Shown: positions 48,663-57,882, counted from the stretch's first letter. The stretch: 64,000 bases of DNA from CAVXXB01 sp963765585 (GCA_963765585.1 CAVXXB010000015.1:124001-188000), one strand, 5' to 3'. The notes: generated by a model not told the origin, from the letters alone. Translations and numbers: made by a program.

Positions 48663-49067
48663 TTAACAGTCTCTTATTCGCTTTTTTATCTCATCCGTTA
48701 TATGAGGGATAACCTGAATGGTCGAGCCAAGAAAATCACCCTTTCGTTCACGCATCAATACTTCGTAGTATATCTGGCCGGTTGTAGTATTATTAACACG
48801 TGCCATGTTTCGGTCTAAAAAGCGTTCATAATGGCCCAGATCAAGATCGGTTTCGGCTCCGTCATCTGTTACATAAACTTCTCCATGCTGATAGGGACTC
48901 ATTGTACCCGGATCTACATTCAGATAGGGATCGAGCTTTAATATTGAGACATTCAGACCCCTTGCTTTTAAAAGCAGTCCCAGGGAGGCACAGGAAATAC
49001 CTTTTCCCAGAGAGGAAACCACACCACCGGTCATAAAAATATATTTACAGCCGCTCATCATCGCCAT
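48663..49067 (-). CDS. pyrG: CTP synthase, N-terminal part (frameshifted gene)
   Basis: 134 residues: YIFMTGGVVSSLGKGISCAS (P-loop), LKLDPYLNVDPGTMSPYQHG, EVYVTDDGAETDLDLGHYER, all classic PyrG. The frame stops after KKRIRDC, where the neighbouring frame continues the protein. Removing one A from ATAAGAG on the minus strand restores it. The start overlaps the end of kdsB. CTP synthase is normally essential, so a sequencing error is more likely than a real null allele. Confidence 0.9.
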   Translation of the reverse strand: MAMMSGCKYIFMTGGVVSSLGKGISCASLGLLLKARGLNVSILKLDPYLNVDPGTMSPYQHGEVYVTDDGAETDLDLGHYERFLDRNMARVNNTTTGQIYYEVLMRERKGDFLGSTIQVIPHITDEIKKRIRDC

Positions 49068-49821
49068 CCATTTTTATATTGTTTTCTGCTATATATTTAT
49101 TGATGTGTTGGAGTTCTTCCTCCGTATCCACACTCATAGAGTGATAATCTGTTTCGATTGTTCTGATTTTAAATCCATGTTCAAGTACGCGCAATTGTTC
49201 CAGTTTCTCTATTTCTTCTAAATGACCTGGTGGGAGTTTGGCCAGTTTAAGAAGAAAATCCCTGCGATAGGCATATATACCCACATGCTTAAAATATATC
49301 CCCCTGGCAATACTTTGATTCAAAGGATCCTGATTTCGGTCATATGGAATCACAGCCCGGGTAAAATAGATGGCATCCCGGTTATTATCGATCACCACAC
49401 GCGCATTGTTGGGATCAATTAATTCTATTTCATTTCTAATTTTTCTTACGGGTGTCGCCATGCTGACTTCTGGTGAAATAAATGTCGCGCATAAATCCTG
49501 CAATACCTGGGGGATAATCAATGGTTCATCGCCCTGAATATTGACCACAACATCGGCATCACTTTTCTCAGCAACAACGGCAACACGGTCTGTGCCTGAT
49601 GGTAAATCAGCGGATGTCATTTCAATCTGACCACCAAATCCTTTTACCACATCGTATATTCTCTGGTCATCGGTTGCAACAATCACCTGATCAAATTCTT
49701 TCACTACGGCCGCTCTACGATACACCCATTCTATCATCGGATGTCCCTGAATATCAGCCAGCGGTTTTCCCGGTAAACGGGAAGAGCCATACCGGGCCGG
49801 TATGACACAAATGAATTTCAT
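49045..49821 (-). CDS. kdsB: 3-deoxy-manno-octulosonate (KDO) cytidylyltransferase
   Basis: 258 residues. Nucleotidyltransferase motif VIPARYGSSRLPGKPL, the NIQGDEPLI metal/nucleotide segment, and HVGIYAYRRDFL with EKLEQLR. It activates KDO as CMP-KDO for lipopolysaccharide core, so the organism has an LPS outer membrane. It overlaps pyrG, whose product CTP is its substrate, and overlaps gatC by four bases; the row is probably translationally coupled. Confidence 0.95.
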   Translation of the reverse strand: MKFICVIPARYGSSRLPGKPLADIQGHPMIEWVYRRAAVVKEFDQVIVATDDQRIYDVVKGFGGQIEMTSADLPSGTDRVAVVAEKSDADVVVNIQGDEPLIIPQVLQDLCATFISPEVSMATPVRKIRNEIELIDPNNARVVIDNNRDAIYFTRAVIPYDRNQDPLNQSIARGIYFKHVGIYAYRRDFLLKLAKLPPGHLEEIEKLEQLRVLEHGFKIRTIETDYHSMSVDTEEELQHINKYIAENNIKMDGDDERL

Positions 49822-50108
49822 TTGTTGATTACCTTAGGTACTTTAAAATAATTACCGGATTTATCCGGCGCATTTTTTAATGCATCTTCGACCAGCAAGG
49901 ATGGTTGAACTTCATCCTCCCGAAAAACATTTGTCAACTCGAACGGATGAGAAAGGGGCACAACATTGGAGGTATCGACTTTGTTCAATTGATCCATATA
50001 TTTGAGTATCATATTCAGTTGTACGGTATATTTTTCTTTATCGTTTTCAGAAATATGCAATCTGGCCAGATCGGCTATTTTTTCCACTTCCGATTTACTT
50101 ACTGCCAT
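49818..50108 (-). CDS. gatC: Asp-tRNA(Asn)/Glu-tRNA(Gln) amidotransferase subunit C
   Basis: 96 residues, normal GatC length. VEKIADLARLHISENDKEKY and VPLSHPFELTNVFREDEV are the family hallmarks. GatC stabilises the GatAB transamidosome that makes Gln-tRNA or Asn-tRNA from misacylated precursors. AGGGAAC precedes the ATG. gatA and gatB are not in the window. Confidence 0.93.
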   Translation of the reverse strand: MAVSKSEVEKIADLARLHISENDKEKYTVQLNMILKYMDQLNKVDTSNVVPLSHPFELTNVFREDEVQPSLLVEDALKNAPDKSGNYFKVPKVINK

Positions 50109-50287
50109 AAAAGTTCCCTGTATCTGATAGTATCATGTTATAAAATAATTGCAAAAAACATTGAGATGTCTAATTATATGAGTAAAAATATAAATTTTAT
50201 AAAATTATGGGACAAAAGGGTTCTGTTCAAGTAGAAGTTAAAAATAAATGGAAATCATAATCTGGCGGGAAACTAATACGATTTTGT

Positions 50288-50956
50288 TTATTGCCTTCTG
50301 CCGTTCATCAGATTTACATAAATTTCCGATCCGATTTCCTTATCCAGAGCGATGGTTGTTTCATTGCAGATAATTACCAGTGCAGGTTTGCGTTGTTTAA
50401 CCGAAATGACCGTGCCGGGAATAATGCCAAAATTAGTGAGTTGTTTCAGACGTTCTTTCAGGCTGGGCAAAATATAGACGATTTTGACATTCGATCCCAC
50501 ATCGACATTATTCAAAGGCTGCACCAAAGGTATAACATGTTTTTCGTTTTTATATTTTAAGCAGCATTCACCCGGCGGAATCGGTTTGTTATGCGGGCAA
50601 ATCCTTGGATGACCTAAAAATGAGCATACACTTTCACTCACATCCTCACTTAGCATGTGTTCCCATGTACAGGCCTCTTTTTCGATGGACTCTTCATCTA
50701 TTTTAAATACATCTTTAAAAAGGCGTTCGGCCAGACGATGCCTGCGTATGACCGCTTTGGCAACTTTTTCTCCGGATGGTGTCAGAGTTACCTGATCATT
50801 ATTGCGGTTTATCAGGTCATTTTTCCGCATTTCTGACAACAGTTTTTCCGGTTGATCTTCATTGGTAATGTCGAGTAACATTTTTACCGACGAATTTCCC
50901 TCTTCCCGCATGGTCCAGATTAGCTCAAGAATTTCTTCAATTTCTCTTCTATGCAT
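50288..50956 (-). CDS. DtxR/MntR-family metal-dependent regulator with C-terminal FeoA-like domain
   Basis: 222 residues: winged HTH, dimerisation/metal-binding domain (HRLAERLFKDVF, CTWEHMLSEDVSESVCSFLG, HPRICPHNKPIP), then a FeoA/SH3-like domain (VYILPSLKERLKQLTNFGII, PGTVISVKQR). The Cys, His and Glu ligand positions are kept. It is the last gene of the fur-feoB operon and overlaps the small cysteine-rich gene. It probably senses Fe(II) or Mn(II). The FeoA-like domain might also touch FeoB, since no separate feoA is present. Confidence 0.88.
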   Translation of the reverse strand: MHRREIEEILELIWTMREEGNSSVKMLLDITNEDQPEKLLSEMRKNDLINRNNDQVTLTPSGEKVAKAVIRRHRLAERLFKDVFKIDEESIEKEACTWEHMLSEDVSESVCSFLGHPRICPHNKPIPPGECCLKYKNEKHVIPLVQPLNNVDVGSNVKIVYILPSLKERLKQLTNFGIIPGTVISVKQRKPALVIICNETTIALDKEIGSEIYVNLMNGRRQ

Positions 50957-51131
50957 GTTTTTCTCGTTTTTTGAAGATTTTTTTGAAAAAATCTACCGTA
51001 GCGGATTTTTCCGGAAATTCATATCCACAATTGGGACAGCAAACCAGGCCGCAAGATGATTGGTGCAATACACATTTGGCGCAAGGTTGTTGATATGTAT
51101 CAAATTTATGTGTACAAAGTGGACAAATCAT
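50949..51131 (-). CDS. Small cysteine-rich protein in the feo operon
   Basis: 60 residues. Ten cysteines in CPLCTHKF, CAKCVLHQSSCGLVCCPNCG form paired CxxC knuckles, then YEFPEKSATVDFFKKIFKKR with a basic tail. It is coupled at both ends: ATGA overlap with the feoB stop, and 8-base overlap with the dtxR-like start. Position suggests a metal-binding accessory to FeoB (comparable in place, not in sequence, to FeoC). I do not recognise a named family. Confidence 0.75.
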   Translation of the reverse strand: MICPLCTHKFDTYQQPCAKCVLHQSSCGLVCCPNCGYEFPEKSATVDFFKKIFKKREKHA

Positions 51132-53095
51132 AGCTCAATACCCAGAATAATAAAGAAGTAATTTACGATGCCTCCCATAAGAAACGCAAAAGGAACGATA
51201 AATAATGACATTTTTATGGCCATCTTTGTTCCCAGTTCCTTTATGATCATTAAAAAATTTGCAATACAAGGCATAAAAAGTGTGATCGTAATAATGCTGA
51301 TCACCATTTGATTTTTAGTCATTAATCCCTGATTTGCCAGTTTGAATAATCCGGCCGCACCATAATCTCGCCGTAAAAACCCGATTAGAAATGACTCGGT
51401 TGCTTTCGCCGGCAAACCCAGCAGATCCTGAACAACCGGTGCCGCAACAGTTTCTATTGCCTGTAAAAGATTTATCCTGTCAAAAATAAAAAGTATAACC
51501 GTACCGACAATAAATAAGGGAACCACTTCTTTTAGATACCACTCAATCCGGGCCAAAGTTTTTACAATGATATTTGAGAAAACAGGCATTCGAATCGGGG
51601 GTAGTTCCAGGATAAAATCTGATTTTTCACCTGGAATTATTTTGGCAGACAGGGCCCCGACTGCGATCATCGTTCCAACCACAACTAAAAACCAAATTAA
51701 TACACCCTGCCACGGAAGTAGTGCAGTCATTCCCAGGATCACACCCAATTGGGCTGAGCACGGAACTCCTAATGCCAATAGCAGGGTAACTATAATGCGT
51801 TCTTTTCTGGTTTCCAGGATGCGGGCCGACATGGTGGCCATTGTATCGCATCCCAGGCCCAACACCATCGGTAATACAGCTTTGCCATTTAATCCCAGGA
51901 TTCTAAACAGTCTGTTAACCATAAGTGACAGACGTGGTAAATACCCTGAATCTTCTAACACACTAAAGACGATAAAAAATGTCCCTACAATCGGAAGGAC
52001 AATGGCGAATCCATAGGATAACGCCATGGTCACGATGCCATATTCACCGACAAAAAGATCACGGATAAATTCTATTGGGACCAGCTGGTCAAAGACCCAG
52101 ACTGCGGCCGGATTTATAAACTGACCAAATACTGTGCTTTCAAAAAAGTCTACAAGTATACCGGCACCTAAAACTCCGACAAATTCATAGACAATATATA
52201 AAACCACCAATAAAACCGGAATTCCCCAGAAAGGGTGGGTCATATAGTAATCAAGCAAATCTGAAACAGATGCTTTTGAGCGTTCTTTTTTTTCAATTAC
52301 CTGATCGTATATTTCATCGGCATGTTTATATCTCGTCTGGGTGATGGCATAATTAGCCGAAACATTAAGTCCGCGGTCCAATGCAATAATTATTTCCTGT
52401 AATTTCTGTATTTTTTCATCGTTTAAATTTTTATTCACCCAGTCCTGCAGGCTGCCGTCCTGTGCAAGCAACATAACCGCCATAGCCCGTTTACTGACCG
52501 GAGTTTCTTCGAGGATTTGCTCTACGCCGGCTATGGCATTCTCAATTGCTTTCGGGTAGACAACGCGACATTTGGCCTCAGCAGGATTATCAAGGATTTT
52601 GTAAAGCCGTTCTGTACCGACGCGTCGAATCGCAATGGTTGAATTCACTCTAACGCCCAGAATTTCTTCCAGTTTCTCCAAATTTACCGAGAGTCCTCTT
52701 TCCTTAAGTTCATCCATCATATTCAGATTGAGGATAAAAGGAATACCCATTTCAGCCAATTGAAGGGATAAAAATAAAACGCGCTTCAGGTTTTTGCCAT
52801 CACCCACCTGCAGAACCATTGAGACCGGTTCATTAAGTAAAATATCTCGGGTGACACGCTCATCTTCTGAATTAGGGATAAAACTATTTGTGCCGGGAGT
52901 ATCAATAAAGGTTACGGGACGTTTGTGGATTTTTCCTGAGCCCCGGGTAATTTCGATAGTGGTACCGGGATAATTGGAGACATCGACATATCTTCCTGTG
53001 AGGATTCCGAATATAACGCTTTTACCAACATTGGGATTACCAACAAGGACAATATCATCTACAGATGTCGCACTGATGGTTTGGGCAGTTTTCAT
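51128..53095 (-). CDS. feoB: Ferrous iron transporter B
   Basis: 655 residues from ATG 53095 (AAGGA seven bases upstream, 4 bases after the fur stop; an earlier frame start inside fur is rejected). N-terminal G domain: GNPNVGKS (G1), FIDTPGT (G3), NLNMMD (G4). Then the helical GDI region and a membrane core with two gate repeats (LPIVGTFFIVFSVLEDSGYL and CIANFLMIIKELG). It imports Fe(II) through the inner membrane. No FeoA gene is nearby, but a FeoA-like domain sits at the end of the DtxR-type regulator. Confidence 0.95.
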   Translation of the reverse strand: MKTAQTISATSVDDIVLVGNPNVGKSVIFGILTGRYVDVSNYPGTTIEITRGSGKIHKRPVTFIDTPGTNSFIPNSEDERVTRDILLNEPVSMVLQVGDGKNLKRVLFLSLQLAEMGIPFILNLNMMDELKERGLSVNLEKLEEILGVRVNSTIAIRRVGTERLYKILDNPAEAKCRVVYPKAIENAIAGVEQILEETPVSKRAMAVMLLAQDGSLQDWVNKNLNDEKIQKLQEIIIALDRGLNVSANYAITQTRYKHADEIYDQVIEKKERSKASVSDLLDYYMTHPFWGIPVLLVVLYIVYEFVGVLGAGILVDFFESTVFGQFINPAAVWVFDQLVPIEFIRDLFVGEYGIVTMALSYGFAIVLPIVGTFFIVFSVLEDSGYLPRLSLMVNRLFRILGLNGKAVLPMVLGLGCDTMATMSARILETRKERIIVTLLLALGVPCSAQLGVILGMTALLPWQGVLIWFLVVVGTMIAVGALSAKIIPGEKSDFILELPPIRMPVFSNIIVKTLARIEWYLKEVVPLFIVGTVILFIFDRINLLQAIETVAAPVVQDLLGLPAKATESFLIGFLRRDYGAAGLFKLANQGLMTKNQMVISIITITLFMPCIANFLMIIKELGTKMAIKMSLFIVPFAFLMGGIVNYFFIILGIEL

Positions 53096-53099
53096 TATA

Positions 53100-53534
53100 T
53101 TATGATTCCTTGCAGTTGCCACAGGTACCAAAAACCTGATGTCTATAATCAGTCACGGAAAGATGATATTTTTCTGCTAATTTTTTATGAATTTTCTCAA
53201 GATCGGAGTCATAGAACTCAATAATCTTACCACATGACATGCAAAGAAAATGGTCATGAATTTGAGTATCATATTTTTTTTCATACAAAACGTTACTATT
53301 ACCGATCACATTTTTAATTACCAGATTACAATCGACCAGCAGATCAAGTGTGCGATAAATGGTTGCTCTTGAAACTTTCATATTTTTGTTTCGCAATTTA
53401 AAAAGCAGCATATCCGGGTCGAAATGCTGATTAATTTTACTAATCTCGTTAAGAATTCTTACTCTTTCGGGAGTTATCTTAAGGGAGTGTTTTATCAGAT
53501 ATTGTTTAAATACAGTGGTGACATCCATGCTCAT
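53100..53534 (-). CDS. fur: Fur-family ferric uptake regulator
   Basis: 144 residues. HTH with VSRATIYRTLDLLVD, metal sites IHDHFLCMSCGK (His93, His95, Cys98, Cys101) and CGNC (Cys138, Cys141) for structural zinc. First gene of the operon fur-feoB-Cys-rich-dtxR-like. A 19-bp palindrome just before its start codon looks like its own operator, implying autoregulated iron-responsive control. ATG 53534 and 53528 are both possible; neither has an obvious ribosome-binding site, so the mRNA may be leaderless or short-leadered. Confidence 0.9.
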   Translation of the reverse strand: MSMDVTTVFKQYLIKHSLKITPERVRILNEISKINQHFDPDMLLFKLRNKNMKVSRATIYRTLDLLVDCNLVIKNVIGNSNVLYEKKYDTQIHDHFLCMSCGKIIEFYDSDLEKIHKKLAEKYHLSVTDYRHQVFGTCGNCKES

Positions 53535-53538
53535 AGAT

Positions 53539-53557
53539 ATTGAGACTCATTCTCAAT
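53539..53557. promoter_or_regulatory. Fur-box-like operator
   Basis: ATTGAGACTCATTCTCAAT is an inverted repeat (ATTGAGA/TCTCAAT around a 5-base centre), similar to known Fur sites such as TGAGAATGATTCTCA. It ends 4 bases before the fur start codon and so could block transcription or initiation of the whole iron operon. Confidence 0.65.
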
Positions 53558-53565
53558 AAGTGGAT

Positions 53566-53591
53566 AAAAAAAATCGCCTACTGGCGATTTT
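53566..53591 (-). terminator. Terminator overlapping the M23 peptidase stop codon
   Basis: Stem AAAATCGCC / GGCGATTTT (53570-53578 with 53583-53591, loop of four) followed on the minus strand by a T run (A run 53566-53573). The last codons and stop of the peptidase gene are inside the hairpin. It separates that gene from fur, only about 40 bases away. Confidence 0.75.
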
Positions 53592-54528
53592 CTACTGCTA
53601 ATTGATTTAATGACGGATCATTAAAGAAATAATGTCTTGGATCGACTTCCTTGCCTTTATAATGTACTTCAAAATGAAGATGCGGAGCGGTGGCGATACC
53701 TGTCTGGCCAACCAGACCGATTTTCTCACCTCTTTTTACTTTTTGCCCCTGGCGGACCAGTATTTTTTGCATATGTCCGTAACGGGATTCATAGCCATAG
53801 ATGTGATCTATAAATACGCAATTGCCATAACCACCGTTATGTCTTGCCAGTTTTACAACACCATCAGCAGCAGCATATATTGGGTCACCCTTTTTTGCGG
53901 CAAAATCAATTCCCGGATGTTTACGATATTTCTTGAAGATCGGGTGTAAACGCATACCAAACTTAGAAGTGATGCGGCCTTCGATAACCGGATTCAATGC
54001 CGGCATATGTCGGATACTATCTTCTTTGGCATAATAGGTATCGATCAAATCACCATAACTTTCAAGCCCCAGTTTTACTTCTCTTTCCAGTTTATCAAGC
54101 ATGACCAATTGTTGGCCAAGATTGTCCGCAGTTTCCGGATTTAAAACATTTCCCCCAAGGTCGTATTCAAACTCGGCACCACCAATACCTACATCCCGAA
54201 CATCATCTCCCAACTCATTGAGTCCCATGATCAATCGGATTTCATCATCTTTTTTCTCAATTACGTCCATCTGACTGGTAAGTCCTGTCAGTCTCTCGCT
54301 CATTTGACTTAATTTTGATGTCAGGAATTCGTTGGTCTCTTCAAGAAATGCGATCTTTGAATCGTAACGAAAATCGATTAACAAATCCAGAGAATACTTA
54401 CCAAGAACGGAAAATAATAGAATGAAAATACCTGCGAATAAAATAATTTTATTACGTGATATTTTTACCTGGCGAATTTTGGAATTATCCTTTGAAATAA
54501 TTACAATTGTAGATTCATTCTTTGCCAA
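53578..54528 (-). CDS. M23-family (LytM) peptidase, membrane-anchored
   Basis: 316 residues: a short cytoplasmic tail, one membrane helix (IILFAGIFILLFSVLGKYSL, 28-47), a coiled-coil region (about 57-110), a linker, then the LytM domain with HPGIDFAAKKGDP (His204, Asp208), the GYGNCVFIDH strand and HLHFEVHY (His283, His285). All zinc ligands are present, so it should cut peptidoglycan cross-bridges or be active in cell-shape control. Architecture resembles the coiled-coil M23 proteins tied to bactofilins or EnvC-like division factors. Confidence 0.88.
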   Translation of the reverse strand: MAKNESTIVIISKDNSKIRQVKISRNKIILFAGIFILLFSVLGKYSLDLLIDFRYDSKIAFLEETNEFLTSKLSQMSERLTGLTSQMDVIEKKDDEIRLIMGLNELGDDVRDVGIGGAEFEYDLGGNVLNPETADNLGQQLVMLDKLEREVKLGLESYGDLIDTYYAKEDSIRHMPALNPVIEGRITSKFGMRLHPIFKKYRKHPGIDFAAKKGDPIYAAADGVVKLARHNGGYGNCVFIDHIYGYESRYGHMQKILVRQGQKVKRGEKIGLVGQTGIATAPHLHFEVHYKGKEVDPRHYFFNDPSLNQLAVENRQ

Positions 54529-54784
54529 TTCAAGCCCCTTTGCATGAATGCGTGTTTATTTTTAAATTTCGGGAGGAAAAGCGCCATGCCTAAGATATTT
54601 AAAATCAACATCTTTGTCAAGCCCAATTATCATCTGTTTTACAGCAATCTCACAATAATTTACAATTTTACAAATAAATATGCGGATCTACAAGTGCCAA
54701 TTTGTCTCTTGAGCCCGAAATTTTATGTATTTACTATTTAGAGTCGGCTTTTGCGCAAATAATCTGAAGAAAAAACTTAAATTA

Positions 54785-56248
54785 TTATTTTTCACCAAAA
54801 CAGTATAAATAACCGTCCCGTGATCCTAAATATATTTTTTTATCATAAATAACAGGTGTCGATTCAAATGCACTGGCCTGTCGTTTATCCAGCAGGGTAA
54901 TCCCATCATTATTTTCAACCTTAAACAAATAAATACCGTGATACCCGGCCGCAATCAATTTGTTCCCAACAAAAATTGGTGTCGAAATGGAAGGACCAAT
55001 CTGCTTGCGATACACCAGCTGAGGTGTGTCATACTTGTTTTTCATATTCGGTCCGAATACTTTGGTACCGCTTGAATCCAATTTGCTGTGGTTTACCACA
55101 TTTAAATTCCCATCAATTCCGACAAAGGCACACAGATACCCGTTTATAACAGGACGGGTTGCATCATTTATACCAGCAGATCCAATAACTCCCCCTGCCC
55201 AGGATAACAAACTATCATCTTCGACCGGAAAATACCACACCACAGCCTCCTCAGGCCGACGTGAAGGATCTAACTTGAATACGCCCCCTTGTCCTTCAAT
55301 ATATTGCTTTTCAACTGTAACAATTATACAGCCATCAGATGTTACAACCGGCGAACCATCCATATCAGAACCGATATAAAAATCCCAATCTATCTCTTTT
55401 GTATCCAAATTAAAACCATAAACATGACCTGCACCTGACGTGATATAAAGATGATTGTTTAATCTTGCAGGGGACGATTCCGTAACAAGATTCCCCCCAT
55501 GACGGCGGATATCACTATTACTATAAAGCTTTATCTGTTGATAAATGGCGGGGCTTTTTTTATATGCGAGTTTGGGATCAGGAGAAAATACTGTAAAAAG
55601 TCCGTTCTCCAGTCCAATATACGCCGTATCGTTCAGGACAACTGCCGAACCATCAACATCTCTGCTGTAACTGGCTGTATGAGTAACATTCATACGCCAT
55701 AACTCCTCACCTGACACATAAGATATTCCACGATAACTAGGAACATATTTAGAATATAAGTCCTTGGTTAATCCCCGGCGACTGCCTTGAAGGATTACGA
55801 ATTTATCCTGAATATTTTTTGCCGATTTATTTTCCCAAATGGTACCCGTTCCTTTTATCACATCATCAAACAAGTATTGCCAAATAATCTTGCCTGATTG
55901 GGCATTTATTTTTTTCAAATGATGATCATAACAACCAAGGATAAGGAATAATTCATTTTTTTCTCTTACAATCAAGGGTTGACCAGTCCAACCGGTTCCC
56001 GCCCACTCCTTCTCGCCGATCTTCTTGGATATAACCGTTTTTCCTTTCCCGAGAAATGTACGCCAGAGAACATTGAGTTTTTCAGGCGCTTCATTTCCAT
56101 AATAATTACGTTGATCATTTCCTAGAAAAGTAGGAATTAAAAGTTCGACGTCAATATCACTAATCATGTTGTCTGACTGTGCATTTACAGCTGGCAGAAA
56201 AAATAAAATGGTAGCAGTAATGAGAAGAAGATTGAGAAGTGATTGCAT
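54785..56248 (-). CDS. Secreted PQQ-like beta-propeller protein
   Basis: 487 residues with signal peptide (LLLITATILFFLPAVNAQ). Repeats of the type GCYDHHLKKINAQSGKIIWQ, AYIGLENGLFTVFSPD, YITSGAGHVYGFNLDTKEID and YLGSRDGYLYCFGEK are blades of a PQQ-type propeller. No PQQ-binding or dehydrogenase catalytic residues can be assigned, so it may be a non-enzymatic scaffold like BamB. It lies between the M23 peptidase and rpoD, single gene. Confidence 0.75.
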   Translation of the reverse strand: MQSLLNLLLITATILFFLPAVNAQSDNMISDIDVELLIPTFLGNDQRNYYGNEAPEKLNVLWRTFLGKGKTVISKKIGEKEWAGTGWTGQPLIVREKNELFLILGCYDHHLKKINAQSGKIIWQYLFDDVIKGTGTIWENKSAKNIQDKFVILQGSRRGLTKDLYSKYVPSYRGISYVSGEELWRMNVTHTASYSRDVDGSAVVLNDTAYIGLENGLFTVFSPDPKLAYKKSPAIYQQIKLYSNSDIRRHGGNLVTESSPARLNNHLYITSGAGHVYGFNLDTKEIDWDFYIGSDMDGSPVVTSDGCIIVTVEKQYIEGQGGVFKLDPSRRPEEAVVWYFPVEDDSLLSWAGGVIGSAGINDATRPVINGYLCAFVGIDGNLNVVNHSKLDSSGTKVFGPNMKNKYDTPQLVYRKQIGPSISTPIFVGNKLIAAGYHGIYLFKVENNDGITLLDKRQASAFESTPVIYDKKIYLGSRDGYLYCFGEK

Positions 56249-56332
56249 CCATGCACCCGGTCAGTTATTGACCACAAGTTTAATCAATTTTAGTGAAGAT
56301 TAAAAGAATAAGCAGGCACTTAGGTTAATAAA

Positions 56333-57178
56333 TCACCCGAGATAGTATCGTAGTATTTTACTACGGGAGCTGTGGCGCAATCTGCGCAAGGCTTTTTCTT
56401 TTATCTGACGCACCCGCTCACGGGTCAGCTTAAATTGAACGCCTATTTCTTCTAGTGTATGAGGCTTTTCGCCATCAAGTCCGAAATAAAGCTTGAGAAT
56501 TTTTGACTCACGTGCGTTCAGAGATTCAAGAATGTGATTCACTTCTTCTTTCAGTGATTCATTCATTATCTCAGAATCCGGCTCGGGTTCCTGCTGGTTT
56601 TTGATTATATCTATTAAGCGGCTCTCGCTATTTCGCTGCAAGGGTGAATCCATTGAAACAGCCCGGGTTGCCATCCTGATCGTATCTGACACATCATCAG
56701 AGTCCGCTTCAAGGACTTCTGCTATTTCTTCAGGGGTTGGCTCTCTTTCAAACTCCTGTTCCAGCATGCCATAAACTTTACTGATTTTTGTCAGAGTGCC
56801 TACACGATTCAAAGGTAACCGGACCAGACGTGACTGCTCCGCTATTGCTTGTAATATGGATTGTTTTATCCACCAGACCGCGTAGGAAATAAACTTAAAA
56901 CCACGTGTTTCATCAAAGCGGTATGCAGCCTTCATCAGACCTAAATTACCTTCATTAATCAGGTCTTCCAGCGATAGGCCGTAATTTTGATATGATTTAG
57001 CCACACTGACAACAAAACGCAAATTTGCACTTACCAACTGTTCAAGTGCTCTTTGATCATTTTCCTTTATTCTTCTGGCAAAATCAATTTCCTGATCGGG
57101 CGTCAATAGTTGTACATCAGCAATTTCACGCAAATAATTATCTAATGACTGGTTCTTGTTTATAAAGAATTCGCTCAC
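56333..57178 (-). CDS. rpoD: Primary RNA polymerase sigma factor (short RpoD/SigA type)
   Basis: 281 residues, lacking the long region 1.1 as in Bacteroidota and relatives. Region 1.2/2: SLDNYLREIADVQLLTPDQE, NLRFVVSVAKSYQNYGLSLE, FISYAVWWIKQSILQAIAEQ. Region 3 and 4: EPTPEEIAEVLE, TLEEIGVQFKLTRERVRQIK. The start is GTG at 57178 with GGAG nine bases before it. The -10/-35 reading residues are standard, in agreement with the E. coli-like promoter proposed for the rRNA operon. Confidence 0.93.
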   Translation of the reverse strand: MSEFFINKNQSLDNYLREIADVQLLTPDQEIDFARRIKENDQRALEQLVSANLRFVVSVAKSYQNYGLSLEDLINEGNLGLMKAAYRFDETRGFKFISYAVWWIKQSILQAIAEQSRLVRLPLNRVGTLTKISKVYGMLEQEFEREPTPEEIAEVLEADSDDVSDTIRMATRAVSMDSPLQRNSESRLIDIIKNQQEPEPDSEIMNESLKEEVNHILESLNARESKILKLYFGLDGEKPHTLEEIGVQFKLTRERVRQIKEKALRRLRHSSRSKILRYYLG

Positions 57179-57433
57179 CTAACCAACTCCATTTTTAAAT
57201 TTTCGCTTACTGTTACGAGCAAAACGTACTTGAAGTTCCTTGGGCAATGCAGTCCAACCCGTAAAATACTGTGAGCCAGGATGTGTGTCCCTGACATCGA
57301 GATTAAACGCAACTTGTTAAATCAATATTTCAATGGTGAAACGTCTGGTTTTAGGCCCCATAAGAAGTTATGAGTTGACGGCGGGTTAATTTGGAGTGGT
57401 ATTCGTTTTTATACCAAATAAATAATTAACCGG

Positions 57434-57763
57434 TTATTTTATATCTTCAGCTGCCGTTTCATTTTTCATATCTTGAATATCCTGGATGCGATCTTCCAGT
57501 TCACGTAATTTTTTTTCGAATTTCTCTACTTTCAGTATCAACTTTTTTATTTCTTCATCTTTGGGAATGGATGTCTTTTTTTCGTTCTGAAGAATGTCAT
57601 AGGTACGTCCACCCAGTTCTACAAAACATTTTTCTATATCCCGTTTTACAGCGATCACTTCAATTTTTAAACGACCGATCTTTGTCAGTTCATCAGTTTT
57701 TTCGGACACTGTCTGTATACCCTGTTGAACATTTTTCTTTAAGGAATCCCAGAATGTACTCAT
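57434..57763 (-). CDS. Small coiled-coil protein of unknown function
   Basis: 109 residues from ATG 57763 (AGG eight bases upstream). The opening FWDSLKKNVQQGIQTVSEKT is amphipathic; ELGGRTYDIL sits centrally; the last 45 residues (KKLILKVEKFEKKLRELEDR) are a coiled coil. Longer upstream extension into the MoaB gene is rejected. Similar small proteins occur widely and are sometimes linked to zinc-ribbon or envelope functions, but I cannot assign one. Confidence 0.7.
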   Translation of the reverse strand: MSTFWDSLKKNVQQGIQTVSEKTDELTKIGRLKIEVIAVKRDIEKCFVELGGRTYDILQNEKKTSIPKDEEIKKLILKVEKFEKKLRELEDRIQDIQDMKNETAAEDIK

Positions 57764-57882
57764 GATGCATACCTGTTTTCTAAACAACGTTTTAAGAAAC
57801 TCTTTCTCTGGCAAAAGTGCAGAGACGCAATGATCAATATTAATTGATTTTATCGAAACTACAAAATAGTATTTAAATAATT

